This document shows, one piece after another, positions 1 through 10,175 of a DNA stretch of 64,000 nucleotides. The stretch comes from Nitzschia sp. DOCU1 (taxonomy: Eukaryota > Bacillariophyta > Bacillariophyceae > Bacillariales > Bacillariaceae): the NCBI GenBank assembly GCA_951394045.1, contig OX595993.1:2170001-2234000 (forward strand), written 5' to 3'. How positions within the stretch are numbered: the first letter of the stretch is position 1; each line of letters opens with the position of its first letter. The notes below the pieces were generated by a model. That model saw only the letters and a list, made by a program, of their open reading frames with translations. It did no database searches and was not told the DNA's origin. The position numbers and the translations under genes are program-made.

Positions 1-200
1 CACCGGAGTTCAATGAATCATCGCCCATGGCTTTTCTTTCAAGTCCTCTCGCTTTGCCGAGAGAAGATTACTACTGCTGCCACCGGAAGTAGGACCAAAG
101 AATTTATGAAGAAAAATCTGCTGTGCGTGGTGGTGGTGTGCAGGGCAATTTGTTGGGTGGGAATCCGCGAATGTGCCGGCCTCCGGGTGCCCAAGGCGCT

Positions 201-1004
201 TCTGGAGCATTCGGGAATTACGTACGAAGGTTAGACTAGGGCTATATAATTGCAGTCACCCCTGGAGTCCGATTCGGTTGAATTCCAATGATTGCTCGCG
301 TGACTCATATTCAGTAGATTTTCCTTAAGTAGATTTTCCTTAAGGAAATTTTCCTTAAGGAAAGTAGAATTAAGTAAATTTTCCTTAATCGGTCGGTCGT
401 CGGACGGACCATTTAAGGAAATTTTCCTGAATGTCTTCCGAAGGGTCGGTCGTCGGACGGACCAAATTAAGGAAATTTTCCTGAATGTAGAGAACGGTCG
501 GTCATTGGACAGACCGCGGGTTTGACAGACAATTGAGAACACGTGAGAGAAAAATAATTAATAGGTTACGACATGGATTACTTCGACCATTTCAGAACCA
601 CCGCCGTTAGCTGCGAGAAAATTAATTAATGTGTTGTTGTGTGTTGTGTTTTGCTGCGGTCGCGTCGTTGCACTTTCAGAAATCTTTCTACGGCGCCTGC
701 CCGCTGTGATGAATCATTATGACTTTTGATATTCAGGAAAATCTACTGAATGACCTTTGGGCATCATTATGACTTTGACATTCAGGAAAATCTACTGAAT
801 GACTTTTAGATTCAGTAGAATCTACTTACTTTTTAAGGAAAATACCCTTAAGGAAAATTTCCTTAAGCAATTTCTACTTAAGGAAAATCTACTGAATATG
901 AGTCACGCGAACACACATTGGAATTCCGCCGAATGGGACTTCAGGGGTGCTTGCAATTGGAACGCCCCCGTCTGTCCTTCGTACGGATTCCCGAATGCTC
1001 CTGA
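201..1004. repeat. Foldback (inverted-repeat) element
   Basis: The arms at 201-329 and 877-1004 are reverse complements over about 128 nt, with roughly 80-85% identity counted by eye. Landmarks shared by both arms are GAGCATTCGGGAAT at the outer end, GGAATTCCAAT in the middle and ATTCAGTAGATTTTCCTTAAG at the inner end. The interior is rich in the palindrome TTCCTTAAGGAA and variants of ATTCAGGAAAATCTACTGAAT. No transposase is visible. The open frames at 231-542 (minus) and 799-1071 (plus) encode similar peptides only because the element is palindromic. It fits a non-autonomous foldback or MITE-like transposon; a target-site duplication was not identified. Confidence 0.75.
391..515. repeat. 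Tandem 52-53-bp units with a partly palindromic core
   Basis: Inside the foldback element the core GGTCGGTCGTCGGACGGACC occurs at 391-410 and 444-463, with a diverged third copy at 496-515. The spacing is 53 and 52 bp. Each core is followed by an AAGGAAATTTTCCTGAATGT block. Confidence 0.7.
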
Positions 1005-1549
1005 GGATAACGCGGGCATTTTCGCTGTTTTGATTGGAGGAAAAGGCATGTGCTTCTCCCGGCAGCAATGACTCTTTTGACTGTAGTCCTCAGTAGTTTC
1101 GGAGTTCGCCTTGGGTGACACACAAGCCCCTTTCGCACCTTTCCACCAGATTTTTTTTCTCCCTGGATGGATTCATTCGATAGATAGAAGGACTGTGCTT
1201 GCAGCGTTCATCCCACACCATCATCCCTTCCACCGAATTCAGCCAATATTTAACTCTGATGTTGAGAATGCGATGCCATCTGAACTATTAATACGTAGCT
1301 AATTTGGTCCTAACAGAGAGAGTACTACTACAAGCTAGCTAGTAGTAGCTTCTTTTGGTTCCGCCAGACCAATCAACTGCTGGAACTCCTACTTTTACCG
1401 GATGCGTTTTCATTGCATGCAGCACTGTTCCTGAAATACTGCATGCAAGGTTGTAGTTTCACATCGTCGGTCGGTGCGTGCAGACGTTTACCAGCTACTG
1501 ACGGAAACGAAAGTAGATTAAACTGATTTGTTTGCCTATTACTTGCCTA
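1005..1549. other. Gene-free stretch with a short hairpin 3' of eIF2B-epsilon
   Basis: I see no convincing gene here. A perfect 10-bp inverted repeat, TTGCATGCAG at 1413-1422 and CTGCATGCAA at 1439-1448, lies about 100 nt beyond the stop codon of the minus-strand eIF2B-epsilon gene. It could sit in its 3' UTR. Confidence 0.4.
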
Positions 1550-3970
1550 CTAGTCACTACCATCATCCTCATCGCCAGAGTCGTCCTCTTCGTCTTCTTC
1601 TTCCAACCATTCCAAGAAGTCTTGGACAGACTGTAATCGAAAGAGTTTCCCCACGGGTGTATCTTCGGGTTCCGACTTGCGTTGTTCTGCCCAAGCTAGC
1701 AATGTTTCTTCGCTCAAGACTTCTTGGTCGTGCAGAGTCTGCAAAAAGAATCGAAAGCTCAAACCACTGGAAAGTTTTTGGGCTACTGGGGTAGGCCCAT
1801 CCGCGTCATTTGAGGTGGCGGCTCGTTCCAGCCCTTGAACAATCGCCAACTCTTCGGCTTGCCCAATACTCATCTTTTGCAGTAGCGGTGCCCAGAATTC
1901 CAACTTGTGTTTGATACCCGAAACCAGTTTGCCATCGCTCATATCCGGGGTGATCTCGAGTTTGTCCACCATGGCCAAAATTGCCGCCATGGTACAATCC
2001 GAGTACGATGCATTCTGACTAAACTTGTAGGAGTTCAATTCGATAGCCAGATTCTCCATGGGGGTACCTCCATTGTCGTTGAATTCCATACAAATCTCCT
2101 TGAGCTCTCGAACAACGTCGACACCCTTTTGACGACCGACTACTACCGGTGCCGTAGCCGCCGGCGCGGATGGAGTATCCGCAAACGTAAAGGCTCCTTC
2201 GGTATAGGCAGCAAAGGCTTCTGTTTCCATTCGTTCGGCTTCATTGTCTTGACCTTCTTCACTGAATCCATCATCCTTGGGTTCGGCTTGTCGCAAAAGA
2301 CGCTTTTGATAATAAGCCGTCAAATCCGTACCAATACTTTGCAAGTGCAGTGTGGAAAACCCGGCCGCGTCATCTTCTTTTTCATGACTATTATCCTCCT
2401 CGTCGTCATCGTCGCTACCATCCTCTTCTTCAAGTGAAGGATACCACACTCGACCCTTGCCATCCTTGCCCACTACTTGTGTATCTGTCGTCTCGGATAC
2501 TAGAGCCGGAGTATCGCCCGCTCCTTTTGCCGTATTCGGATTCGAAGCTCCATCGGTCCAATCATCATCGTCGTCGTCATCATCGTCTCGATCGTCTCCA
2601 AATGGATCGTCGTCGCCTTGTTGTAACGTAATACGAGTATATTCGGGCAAGACGATATTTTCCCCAATGACACAACCTTGTCCAATGATACATCCTCGCG
2701 ACACTACGGCTCCACTCTTGACAATGACATGTTTGGCCAATACCGCACGAGTGACCTTGGCATGAGCATGAACCGTGACATTATCCCACAAGTGTGATTC
2801 TTCAATGATGGCACCCTCTCCAATTTCGACACCATGTCCCAACACACTGGAACGAATACAAGCTTGGTCGTGAATTTGTCCATGACTTCCCAGCATGCCA
2901 GGACCTTGAATGGAACTGGATCGTGCCACTTTGGATGCTTGTAGAGTTTCCTTGTAGAGATAATACGACGTATTGGACTTCAAGGCCGTCGAGTAGCTAG
3001 CCGCCGACGAGGACTTGTACAACTGGGGTGTAGTCGTGGTGGAATGTAAATTGTCGGCGACAATGGGATAACACCATCGTCGCAATAAATCCCGAGAGAC
3101 TTGATGATAGGTTGCCCAATCGACAATGCGTGCGGCATATTCAGTAGGTTTGGTAAGGTAAGCATGAATTCGTGTTTGCAATCCTTCTTCTTCTTCGGCC
3201 ACCGAGTTTGTAATAAAATCTTGCGCAATGTCCAAATAATCAAATTCATCTTCAAATCTCCCCAAAACATCGGGCGAACAAATAAAGACGCCTGTATCCA
3301 TGAGATCGGTTCGAACCTCAATTTCCGGGTGTGCCGCAAAGAAACTACACGGGAGTGCCACTGTCGCTTTGGAAGAATGATTGTCATACAACAAGACACG
3401 ATTTTGATGTGTCGGATCATATCCTACCACTAAATCATGTTTGGCAGATTGAATCGGTGAATGTGCTCCCGCTGGATTTAATACCAACGTCATGATAGCG
3501 GCCGAATCTTGAGCATGTCGTTGTTGATGATCGTGCATGGCTTGCGTCAAATCCATATTGGTGACAACATCTCCAAACACTAGAAGAAATGGATCACTTT
3601 GAATGACATTGCGCTTGTACAATTCTCGCAAGGCATCTCCTGCATTTGTCAGGGAAGTGTCCTTGATGCATTCTACTGACATTAAACCTTGCCAGCTTTG
3701 CAATTTGTCATTGGCAATCCTTGCGAGTTCTTGTTCCACTAAATCGTTGGTACAAACCACAAAGACTTGATGAACGCCATTGCCCGCCAAACAATCCATG
3801 GTGTAATTCAACAAAGTAACATTATTGAGAGGACAAAGTACTTTGGGTAAATCCAACGAGAGTGGTTGAAAGGTCGTCAAGAAGGAATCTGCGAGAATGA
3901 CGGCTTGCAACTTGGGTTGATCCATGCTGGCTAGTGTGGCCGTGGCGTCTTCCTTTTTGGATTTGGCCAT
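1550..3970 (-). CDS. EIF2B5: Translation initiation factor eIF-2B, epsilon subunit
   Basis: The protein has 806 residues and no introns. It is the catalytic subunit of the guanine-nucleotide exchange factor that recycles eIF2-GDP to eIF2-GTP in the cytosol. Residues ~22-260 form a nucleotidyltransferase-like domain (AVILADSF, then PLSLDLPKVLCPLNN). Residues ~353-443 form a left-handed beta-helix of hexapeptide repeats (SVLGHGVEIGEGAIIEES, CIIGQGCVIGENIVLPEYTRI). An acidic linker follows (runs of D and E). Residues ~610-806 are a W2/eIF5C HEAT-like domain ending in FLEWLEEEDEEDD, the aromatic/acidic tail expected to bind eIF2. The length is somewhat above the usual 650-750 because of the acidic linkers. 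The start is the first ATG, in MAKSKKEDATATLASMDQPK, directly before the first domain. Family assignment is firm. Confidence 0.95.
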   Translation of the reverse strand: MAKSKKEDATATLASMDQPKLQAVILADSFLTTFQPLSLDLPKVLCPLNNVTLLNYTMDCLAGNGVHQVFVVCTNDLVEQELARIANDKLQSWQGLMSVECIKDTSLTNAGDALRELYKRNVIQSDPFLLVFGDVVTNMDLTQAMHDHQQRHAQDSAAIMTLVLNPAGAHSPIQSAKHDLVVGYDPTHQNRVLLYDNHSSKATVALPCSFFAAHPEIEVRTDLMDTGVFICSPDVLGRFEDEFDYLDIAQDFITNSVAEEEEGLQTRIHAYLTKPTEYAARIVDWATYHQVSRDLLRRWCYPIVADNLHSTTTTPQLYKSSSAASYSTALKSNTSYYLYKETLQASKVARSSSIQGPGMLGSHGQIHDQACIRSSVLGHGVEIGEGAIIEESHLWDNVTVHAHAKVTRAVLAKHVIVKSGAVVSRGCIIGQGCVIGENIVLPEYTRITLQQGDDDPFGDDRDDDDDDDDDWTDGASNPNTAKGAGDTPALVSETTDTQVVGKDGKGRVWYPSLEEEDGSDDDDEEDNSHEKEDDAAGFSTLHLQSIGTDLTAYYQKRLLRQAEPKDDGFSEEGQDNEAERMETEAFAAYTEGAFTFADTPSAPAATAPVVVGRQKGVDVVRELKEICMEFNDNGGTPMENLAIELNSYKFSQNASYSDCTMAAILAMVDKLEITPDMSDGKLVSGIKHKLEFWAPLLQKMSIGQAEELAIVQGLERAATSNDADGPTPVAQKLSSGLSFRFFLQTLHDQEVLSEETLLAWAEQRKSEPEDTPVGKLFRLQSVQDFLEWLEEEDEEDDSGDEDDGSD

Positions 3971-4446
3971 TTTGGGATTTTGTGTTTGTGTCTGTCTGAG
4001 GAAGAGAAGCCGCTCTAGTTGCTTTTGCGGCGACTTGCTGTAGCAAAACGTCGGTATCTAAAGAGATGATGCGACGACGATAGATCTATATCGCTCCCCC
4101 CATCCACCTCTACTGTCATCGTCATGGTCGGCATCTCCGAGTGGGATGCCTTTGGCGCCATTGCGTGTGATGTGGCCACTGCTCTTTTTTTGTGGTGGGA
4201 AATTCGTGCTGTCCAAATTGGACCAATCAAAATGCTCTATTGCAAATGTTGATTCATTGGACTCAATGTCAAAATGAGTCCGAGTTGTCCAATGCTGATT
4301 CATTGGACTTTTTTCAACCAGTTTTGGCGTACGTGTACCACACACTACCCGCCATTCATCTTCTCTTTCATGACGACCATGCTGGCAGATATGCATCTTC
4401 CAATGATGGTCGACACGGCACAAAAAAAGCTTACAGTTACAATACA
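3971..4446. promoter_or_regulatory. Probable bidirectional promoter with four CCAAT boxes
   Basis: This 476-bp gap separates two divergently transcribed genes. CCAAT or its complement ATTGG occurs at 4223-4227, 4256-4260, 4289-4293 and 4302-4306, and GATTCATTGGACT is directly repeated. An inverted repeat GGACTCA (4259-4265) / TGAGTCC (4275-4281) contains a half site resembling bZIP targets. A shared promoter for eIF2B-epsilon and the neighbouring poly-Gln gene is inference from geometry and motifs. Confidence 0.45.
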
Positions 4447-5079
4447 ATGAGCTCTTCGTTACCGATTGGATGGGGTGATCGCCACAATACCATGTCCGAA
4501 AAGGACATGCAACTGGGAGGAGCTGCGGCCGCCCGATTTGCGAGTAAGAGTGCATATGCGGACGATACGTCGGGAATCTACAAAAACAGTGACGACGTGC
4601 GCAAGCATTATTATGATTTAACGTCGCAGCAGCAACAACAGCAACAGCAACAGCAACAGCCTGATGAAAAAGACAAGGCGTCCGCTTTGGATGGTGTCGA
4701 GTCAACAACAACTACGCCATTGGCATCTTCTTCTTCTTCCTCCTCGCCGCTCCCACCACTTTGGGTCGATCGACAAAAGGAACGGGAGATTCAAGCCAAG
4801 CAATACGGGGCATTTTCTCGCAATACTGCCGCATCACTCCCTACTACCAATGATATAGGAGCTGCCAATCATCATCATCATCCTGTTGCAGTATCCGCAC
4901 AAGTCGCATTACTTCGAGTCGCGACCCACACACTGCAAACATTGGCAGTGACGTTAACTTCGTCGTCGTCGTCGTCGGCTGATACAACTACAACTACAAA
5001 TAAAATACCACTTGAGGAAAAGGAAGCGTTTGCCAATGTGATTCGACAGGCCATGGAAGCCATGGCCAAGTTTTCTTAA
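4447..5079 (+). CDS. Hypothetical poly-Gln / poly-Ser protein
   Basis: The protein has 210 residues from the ATG at 4447 (MSSSLPIGWGDRHNTMSEKD). The reading frame stays open back to 4192, but that part overlaps the promoter-like CCAAT cluster and does not look coding. A charged N-terminal part (KNSDDVRKHYYDL) is followed by a CAG/CAA-encoded Gln run, a Ser run and a positively charged helix (WVDRQKEREIQAKQYGAF). Two helical segments close the protein (VSAQVALLRVATHTLQTLAV and KEAFANVIRQAMEAMAKF). There is no signal peptide or membrane segment. I do not recognise a family. The head-to-head position with eIF2B-epsilon may mean co-expression. Confidence 0.65.
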   Translation: MSSSLPIGWGDRHNTMSEKDMQLGGAAAARFASKSAYADDTSGIYKNSDDVRKHYYDLTSQQQQQQQQQQQPDEKDKASALDGVESTTTTPLASSSSSSSPLPPLWVDRQKEREIQAKQYGAFSRNTAASLPTTNDIGAANHHHHPVAVSAQVALLRVATHTLQTLAVTLTSSSSSSADTTTTTNKIPLEEKEAFANVIRQAMEAMAKFS

Positions 5080-6650
5080 AGCTAGACTGGGTGGATTGTC
5101 AGAACGGCGCAAAACGATTAACTCGTTTCGGTAGACGGATCCTTTTGCCTTGTTGGATGGACGGACCATCCGTTGAGACTATATATCCTCGCTCCTGCTA
5201 TCATCTTGGGTCAGTTCTATTGCTCTTTATTTGTCAAGGATGTATGGATGGATGAGGAGACTGTTGTATGAGCTTGACTCGTAATCAACTCTACCCTTGT
5301 TGTGGACTCACACAACATTATCCAGACTTGGGAGGAATCTGGCATAATGATCATGTTGATGATCGTCGAGAGTCTGCTCTATGATACATGGCTTTGGCTT
5401 TTCTACATTTTACCAGCAAGAAACAACAATCTCACGGCCCGGGGGCCTGGACTTACTATCTTGTCGTCGTCGCCGTCGTCGATCCATCAAGCAATATGTC
5501 CAGTAGTGTTCTTGATGGCGGGACCACGAGGATCATCAGTCAGCAACATTGGATACGATTCTCTCCTCGAACTCTGCAACGGTCGGGCGGCCGTTCCCAG
5601 ACCTACGCTACTACTAGCTAATGGAACGATTCGCGGCCAACATCAACAAGTGGTAGGACGGTGTCGCCACAACAAATATCAGGGAATGAGACAATACATA
5701 GTTGTTACTAGCTAATAGTAGTCATGATTGTTGCTGCTGACAGTACGTTCTTTACTATCCCTCCGATAGAAAGAACGAGAGCCCACGTGGATGCTCGTAT
5801 TATCGTGATACCGTCGCTTGTAGAAGTGAGAAAGCTGCGGTCGTCTGGCTTACGTAACCACAGAAGCTAGAACAAAAGTAAGACAAGGGAGCTAGCAGTA
5901 GTCTGCAGTCGTAGCTACCGTAGTAGCCAGCTATCTACGTACTCTGCTGCAATGCTTTGCACTACTATCGGCTCTATTTGTCGCTGAGGGAATTGAGATT
6001 CGATAAGTGCCCCCAGTACGAAAGCGGTTGTTGCGAAATCGCTTGTTGTAAAATCTTGCGTCACCAAATTGCGAGTAGTGAAATCTCGGGAAATCGCATT
6101 GCATCCCCTCGGCTGCCTCCAAGAGGGCATATGCATTTACTTAAAGGGAAATTGATCTTGAGTAATTTTGATTACCTCGACTGCTTACACATAAATTTAT
6201 AGTGAAATCACGGCGGGCGACAATCTTCCCTCTATTACAATCTAACTTTGCTTACACTTTTTGGCAAGGTCGCTCTTTACAATATTGTACTTTATATTGA
6301 CATTGACTCTAGATTAAATTTTCATGGTCTCCTTTTGATCACAGAGTGAGTTAGCGTCATCTAAAAAACGAACTCGCGATAGACCGCCTGGCCGACCGTT
6401 TTTTCTATGGGTCGATGAGGGCATTGAAAAAGGGCTACTAAGTTTCTAACTGCCTATCGTAATTTGACAAAAACTTTACAAACGTCTTCAAATCAACCAT
6501 AGCTTGCCGTTTACAGCTTGGGTGTGATTGTAGCATCCAGCTAGACAGCGATCGGCCCACTTCTCTAGCTTGCTATCTTTCTGATGTAGTCCGTCTAGTC
6601 GACGAGCAGAATTCGTAAGGCATATCAATCGTGTTTAACAAACAGCGTCA
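5080..6650. other. Gene-free stretch
   Basis: No supported gene. Short open frames here begin at non-ATG codons or have no protein-like composition. The sequence includes many TAGTAG and GCTAGC runs. Confidence 0.5.
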
Positions 6651-6771
6651 AATGTTTTCTAGCTTATGCCCTTGCCTCAGAAACCATATTCTGTGGATTT
6701 GGCGAACTGGCGGATTTGAATGTGGATTACTTTCAGCCACCGTGGGGCTTCATCGTGGGAAAAATCACGAA

Positions 6772-6804
6772 ACTGCTTCATCGTGGGAAAAATCACGAAA
6801 CTGC
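6772..6804. repeat. Short tandem duplication in the left block
   Basis: CATCGTGGGAAAAATCACGA is repeated directly in this area, after a GAATGTGGATTACTTTCAGC segment. A diverged version of the segment appears at ~46549 in the second composite element, where the duplication is absent. Confidence 0.55.
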
Positions 6805-7339
6805 TTGCAAACCACAGCAGAAACGGCTCGGATCTCCCCATTCCTTCCAACAAATGCATCACTTTTTCACTCAATCGACCTCACTTTTTTGCGAAGGGAG
6901 CAATCCGCATCGTACGATGATCATCTTTCTTCATCAACTTTCTTTTCACTCTGCTATGAACAGACCTCTACTGCGGCGATCACTATCATTTTGATGGTGC
7001 GGCTCAGCTGTAGCGAGATAACAGCCTGAAGGAGGAGAAATCCACGGTGAAGGTCCGGTTTGTGCCGGACCGCCCTGGAACACTCGTCCTGAAGGAAGCC
7101 AATATTGGGGGTGTACGTGGACTCAGTCTCTGGAGAGCCCTCCGGATTCGGTTGAACCATGACGCTAGCTCCCTGAGGCAAACGGAGCCGAAGCAGACCC
7201 TGGAAGAAAGTTGTTGGATGAAATGTTTGATTGTTGTGTTGGTGTTGGCGGAGGAATGATTCATGTGGTGGTGCCCTTCGGAACGGTACGTGCACTCCAA
7301 ACTTGCGTTTTTGCGACTTGACGGTGCCGTTTGATCATA

Positions 7340-7982
7340 TTTCTTTCCCGCAGTGCTACTCACCTTGTGTTCTTTCCTCCTTTTGCAGGCGTCTGGCGTT
7401 GTTCTACAATACCAACATTTTCCACAGCAACGATCCTGATCCGTGATCTCGACCCCGATTCCGATTCTCCCCGCACACAAACAGCCTGATCAACGCAACC
7501 GGTTTGTGGTTCCGGTTTTAAAACGTCCTCCACTCGCGTACGTGTCTCGTCGCGGAGAGTTTAAGTGTAACCTGTGCTGGTGCGTGGAGAATTGGAATCG
7601 GCTACGCCGTGGAGTGAAGTGGATTGTTGTTGTCTCTACCGGGCGGAGCAGCTGTGGCCCACCCCCTCCGAAATCGAACTGCTTTGACGTAGCGGTGGGG
7701 CTCAGTAACTTTTTGTGTGAGAACACAAAAACGAAGCCAAAAGTTCGATGAATAGATAGATGATAAATCTACCGGTAGAGAAGTAGCTAGCTAGGTTGCA
7801 TCGTTTCTCGCACGATACATAACATATTATTGCTCGGAACAAAATACGTTCTAGTCCTACTATTATTTCAAATCGGTTCTTGGCGACGCTTCCGTTTTGC
7901 GTATCATATTTTTCTTCGCAAACAGTGGTCCCGCACTCTTGTGCTTGAATTGGTGATGATCACTCTCGTCGTCTTCAGCAGG
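7340..7982. repeat. Repeat A, copy 1
   Basis: This block is nearly identical to ~47215-47955. Shared landmarks in order are TTTCCTCCTTTTGCAGGCG, CGCAACCGGTTTGTGGTTCC, CGAAATCGAACTGCTTTGAC, GAATAGATAGATGATAAATC and GGTCCCGCACTCTTGTGCTT. The polypyrimidine-TTTTGCAG tract looks like a plus-strand 3' splice site. On the minus strand the last ~100 nt is open and reads DHHQFKHKSAGPLFAKKN, a peptide that recurs in the other copies. Shorter relatives of the central part lie at ~62104 and ~63045. Confidence 0.8.
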
Positions 7983-7992
7983 CATTATCAAA

Positions 7993-10175
7993 TTAATGGT
8001 CGTTTGTGCCTAATTTGAGTTTCTCCGCTTCGGCAGCATGCATGTTGAAGACTTGTTCCAAAGAGGTCTGACTGACTCCATAGTCATCCAAAAGGAGACG
8101 TTCCTTGTTCGCTTCCAAACTGGCAAAGATACTCGAAATCTTCACACCCTCCGAGTTGACTTCGTATCGGACCTTGGTATCCTGGCGCTCCCGGAAAATA
8201 TTGGAGGCATACGAAGTTACGATGTACTCCGCAATCTTTCGGATCCTCAACTCTACGGTCGCAAAGGCGGCGAGTTCGGCAAGGGTTACTCCCGTCGGTG
8301 AAGTCGCACTCTTGTGAATATTGTAACCAATGGGATTCTGGTCGTTGATGACAGAAGATAGGTAGGTATCACCCGTCAATTCCTGCAGGGCCGCAACCGT
8401 CTGATCCAGATTGAAGAAAATGTCTTCCGTCTCTGGCACGACGCCCCCTTCTTCTGCTGTTTGCGCCCCGGAGCTATTCAAACGCCCTTGACCGAGCTTC
8501 GAAACTACCTCGACATAGTCAGGATCCGACCGTTCCACGAGCTTGCACTTTATCTCTATCTGGTATCCTTTGCCGAATTTGTTCTTGAGATGCTGTGCCG
8601 ATCCCAGAGCCCGGAGCCGCCCATTGGCCATGATGCCGATTCGAGGACACAAGGCCTCGCATTCTTCCATGCTGTGCGTCGTCAAAATGATGCTGGTGCG
8701 TTCTTCAGGAGCGACGTTTCTCCCGGCAACCATGTTGCCACTTCATCTCTATCTGGTATCCTTTGCCGAATTTGTTCTTGAGATGCTGTGCCGATCCCAG
8801 AGCCCGGAGCCGCCCATTGGCCATGATGCCGATTCGAGGACACAAAGCCTCGCATTCTTCCATGCTGTGCGTCGTCAAAATAATTCTGGTGCGTTCTTCA
8901 GGAGCGACGTTTCTCCCGGCAACCATGTTGCTTACCATTTCCCAAATCTCGCGTCGAGCCACGGGGTCCACTCCGGTCGAGCACTCATCCAAAAAGATGA
9001 TTTGAGGATCACCAATGGTAGCACATGCAAGACTCAAACGACGCTTCATTCCTCCACTGTAGTTTGCGGCCAAGCGATCGCTGTCGGATTCCGAAAGACC
9101 TACTTGGGCAAGCTTGGCAGAAGTCGCCTCCTTGACGAATTCCCTGGGAATCCCCTTGATCGTAGCGTAAAGCTCGACATGCTCTCTCCCGGTCATGTTG
9201 GCAAAGTGCGCATCGAACTGAGGACAGTATCCGACCCGACGACGGGTCTTTTCAGGCTCCCTTGATGCGCTGTAGCCCGCCAGGGTCGCGTCGCCAGAAG
9301 TGGCGGGAAACTCGGCGGTCAGCATCTGCATAGTCGTCGTCTTTCCACTGCAAACACGAACGCAAGATTGTAAAGGGTGAGAGACAGAGACTCATGGTGC
9401 CTCGAGCCAAAAACCGAGACTTCAAAACTTACGCCCCGTTCACGCCCAGTAAGCCAAAAACTTGGCCAGGCGGGATACCCAGAGATAAATTATTGACTGC
9501 CGTCTTTCCGTTGTCGTACGTCTTCGACAATTTGTCGCACACAATAATGTCGTTATTGGCGCCGCCGCTGCCAACACGCTCCTCCTCCGCCAATACGTCG
9601 CTGTCCTCAGCTAGTTCCGTCGTGATGTCACGATCCGACGATTTCGGCCACGAGCACGTCAGGCACCAAGTGAACTTCTTCCAGGCCGAAACAATACTTG
9701 GATTAGTGCTCCAGATATCGATCTGGATAGCAAGAATGACGTAAACCACCGACTCCCACCCCAAAAAGACCACGTCGTACAGCAACACTTCCTTGCTCCA
9801 AACGGTCGTCAAGCCGGGGTACAAGAACTTCACAAAGTCGATGTTGAGAGCAAAGTAGAGAGCGTGTCCGAGGCAGAAGCAAGGATGGAAGCGCAGAATC
9901 CAAGACAGGATGTTGGCAATATCCACCAGATTTTGCTTGGGTTCGTATGGGTCTCCCCCGATCAAGGTGAGAATAATGACTGTGACCGGCCCGCCCCTTC
10001 CGATCAAAAATCCAGAGATAATCGAGATGACGTTACAGAGGGCCGGCGATTTGAAGAGATAGGTCAGGCAGTACGTGTATCCAGCGGCAGCGGGCCCGTA
10101 AAGAACCATGGCAGAAATCACCCCGCCAAGGACTCCAAACTCGGTCGTCGTGAAAACATCAACCTCTTCATGCAT
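7993..10175 (-). pseudogene. ABCA-family transporter, 5'-truncated and frameshifted
   Basis: The fragment encodes the last membrane helices and the nucleotide-binding domain of an ABCA (ABC1-like) lipid-exporter-type ABC protein. Seen in order: membrane segments (FGVLGGVISAMVLYGPAAAG; FRFHPCFCLGHALYF-type region), a Walker A split by an intron at 9348-9432 (GVNGA | GKTTTM, GTAAGT...GCAG), signature YSGGMKRRLSLA, Walker B IIFLDECSTGVDP and H-loop [12 protein letters not shown]. The C-terminal ABCA regulatory part ends in [19 protein letters not shown] 193-bp tandem duplication (8546-8931) falls just after the H-loop and is not a multiple of three, so the first copy reads into [11 protein letters not shown] and a stop. 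The upstream half of the membrane domain is missing. Unless unusual splicing removes one copy, this is a broken gene. Confidence 0.85.
8546..8931. repeat. 193-bp tandem duplication inside the ABCA gene
   Basis: The units are 8546-8738 and 8739-8931. I count only a handful of differences, for example ATGATGCTGG against ATAATTCTGG, so the copies are not identical. They encode the H-loop region twice ([15 protein letters not shown] and [15 protein letters not shown]). Confidence 0.9.

Noticed and set aside
231..1071. Two similar small proteins on opposite strands
   Set aside because: They are similar only because they lie in the arms of the foldback element.
4192..4446. Upstream 85-codon extension of the poly-Gln protein
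   Set aside because: It crosses a CCAAT-box cluster and does not begin with ATG context better than 4447.
5302..5715. Open frame of 137 codons
   Set aside because: It starts with GTG and has no protein-like features.
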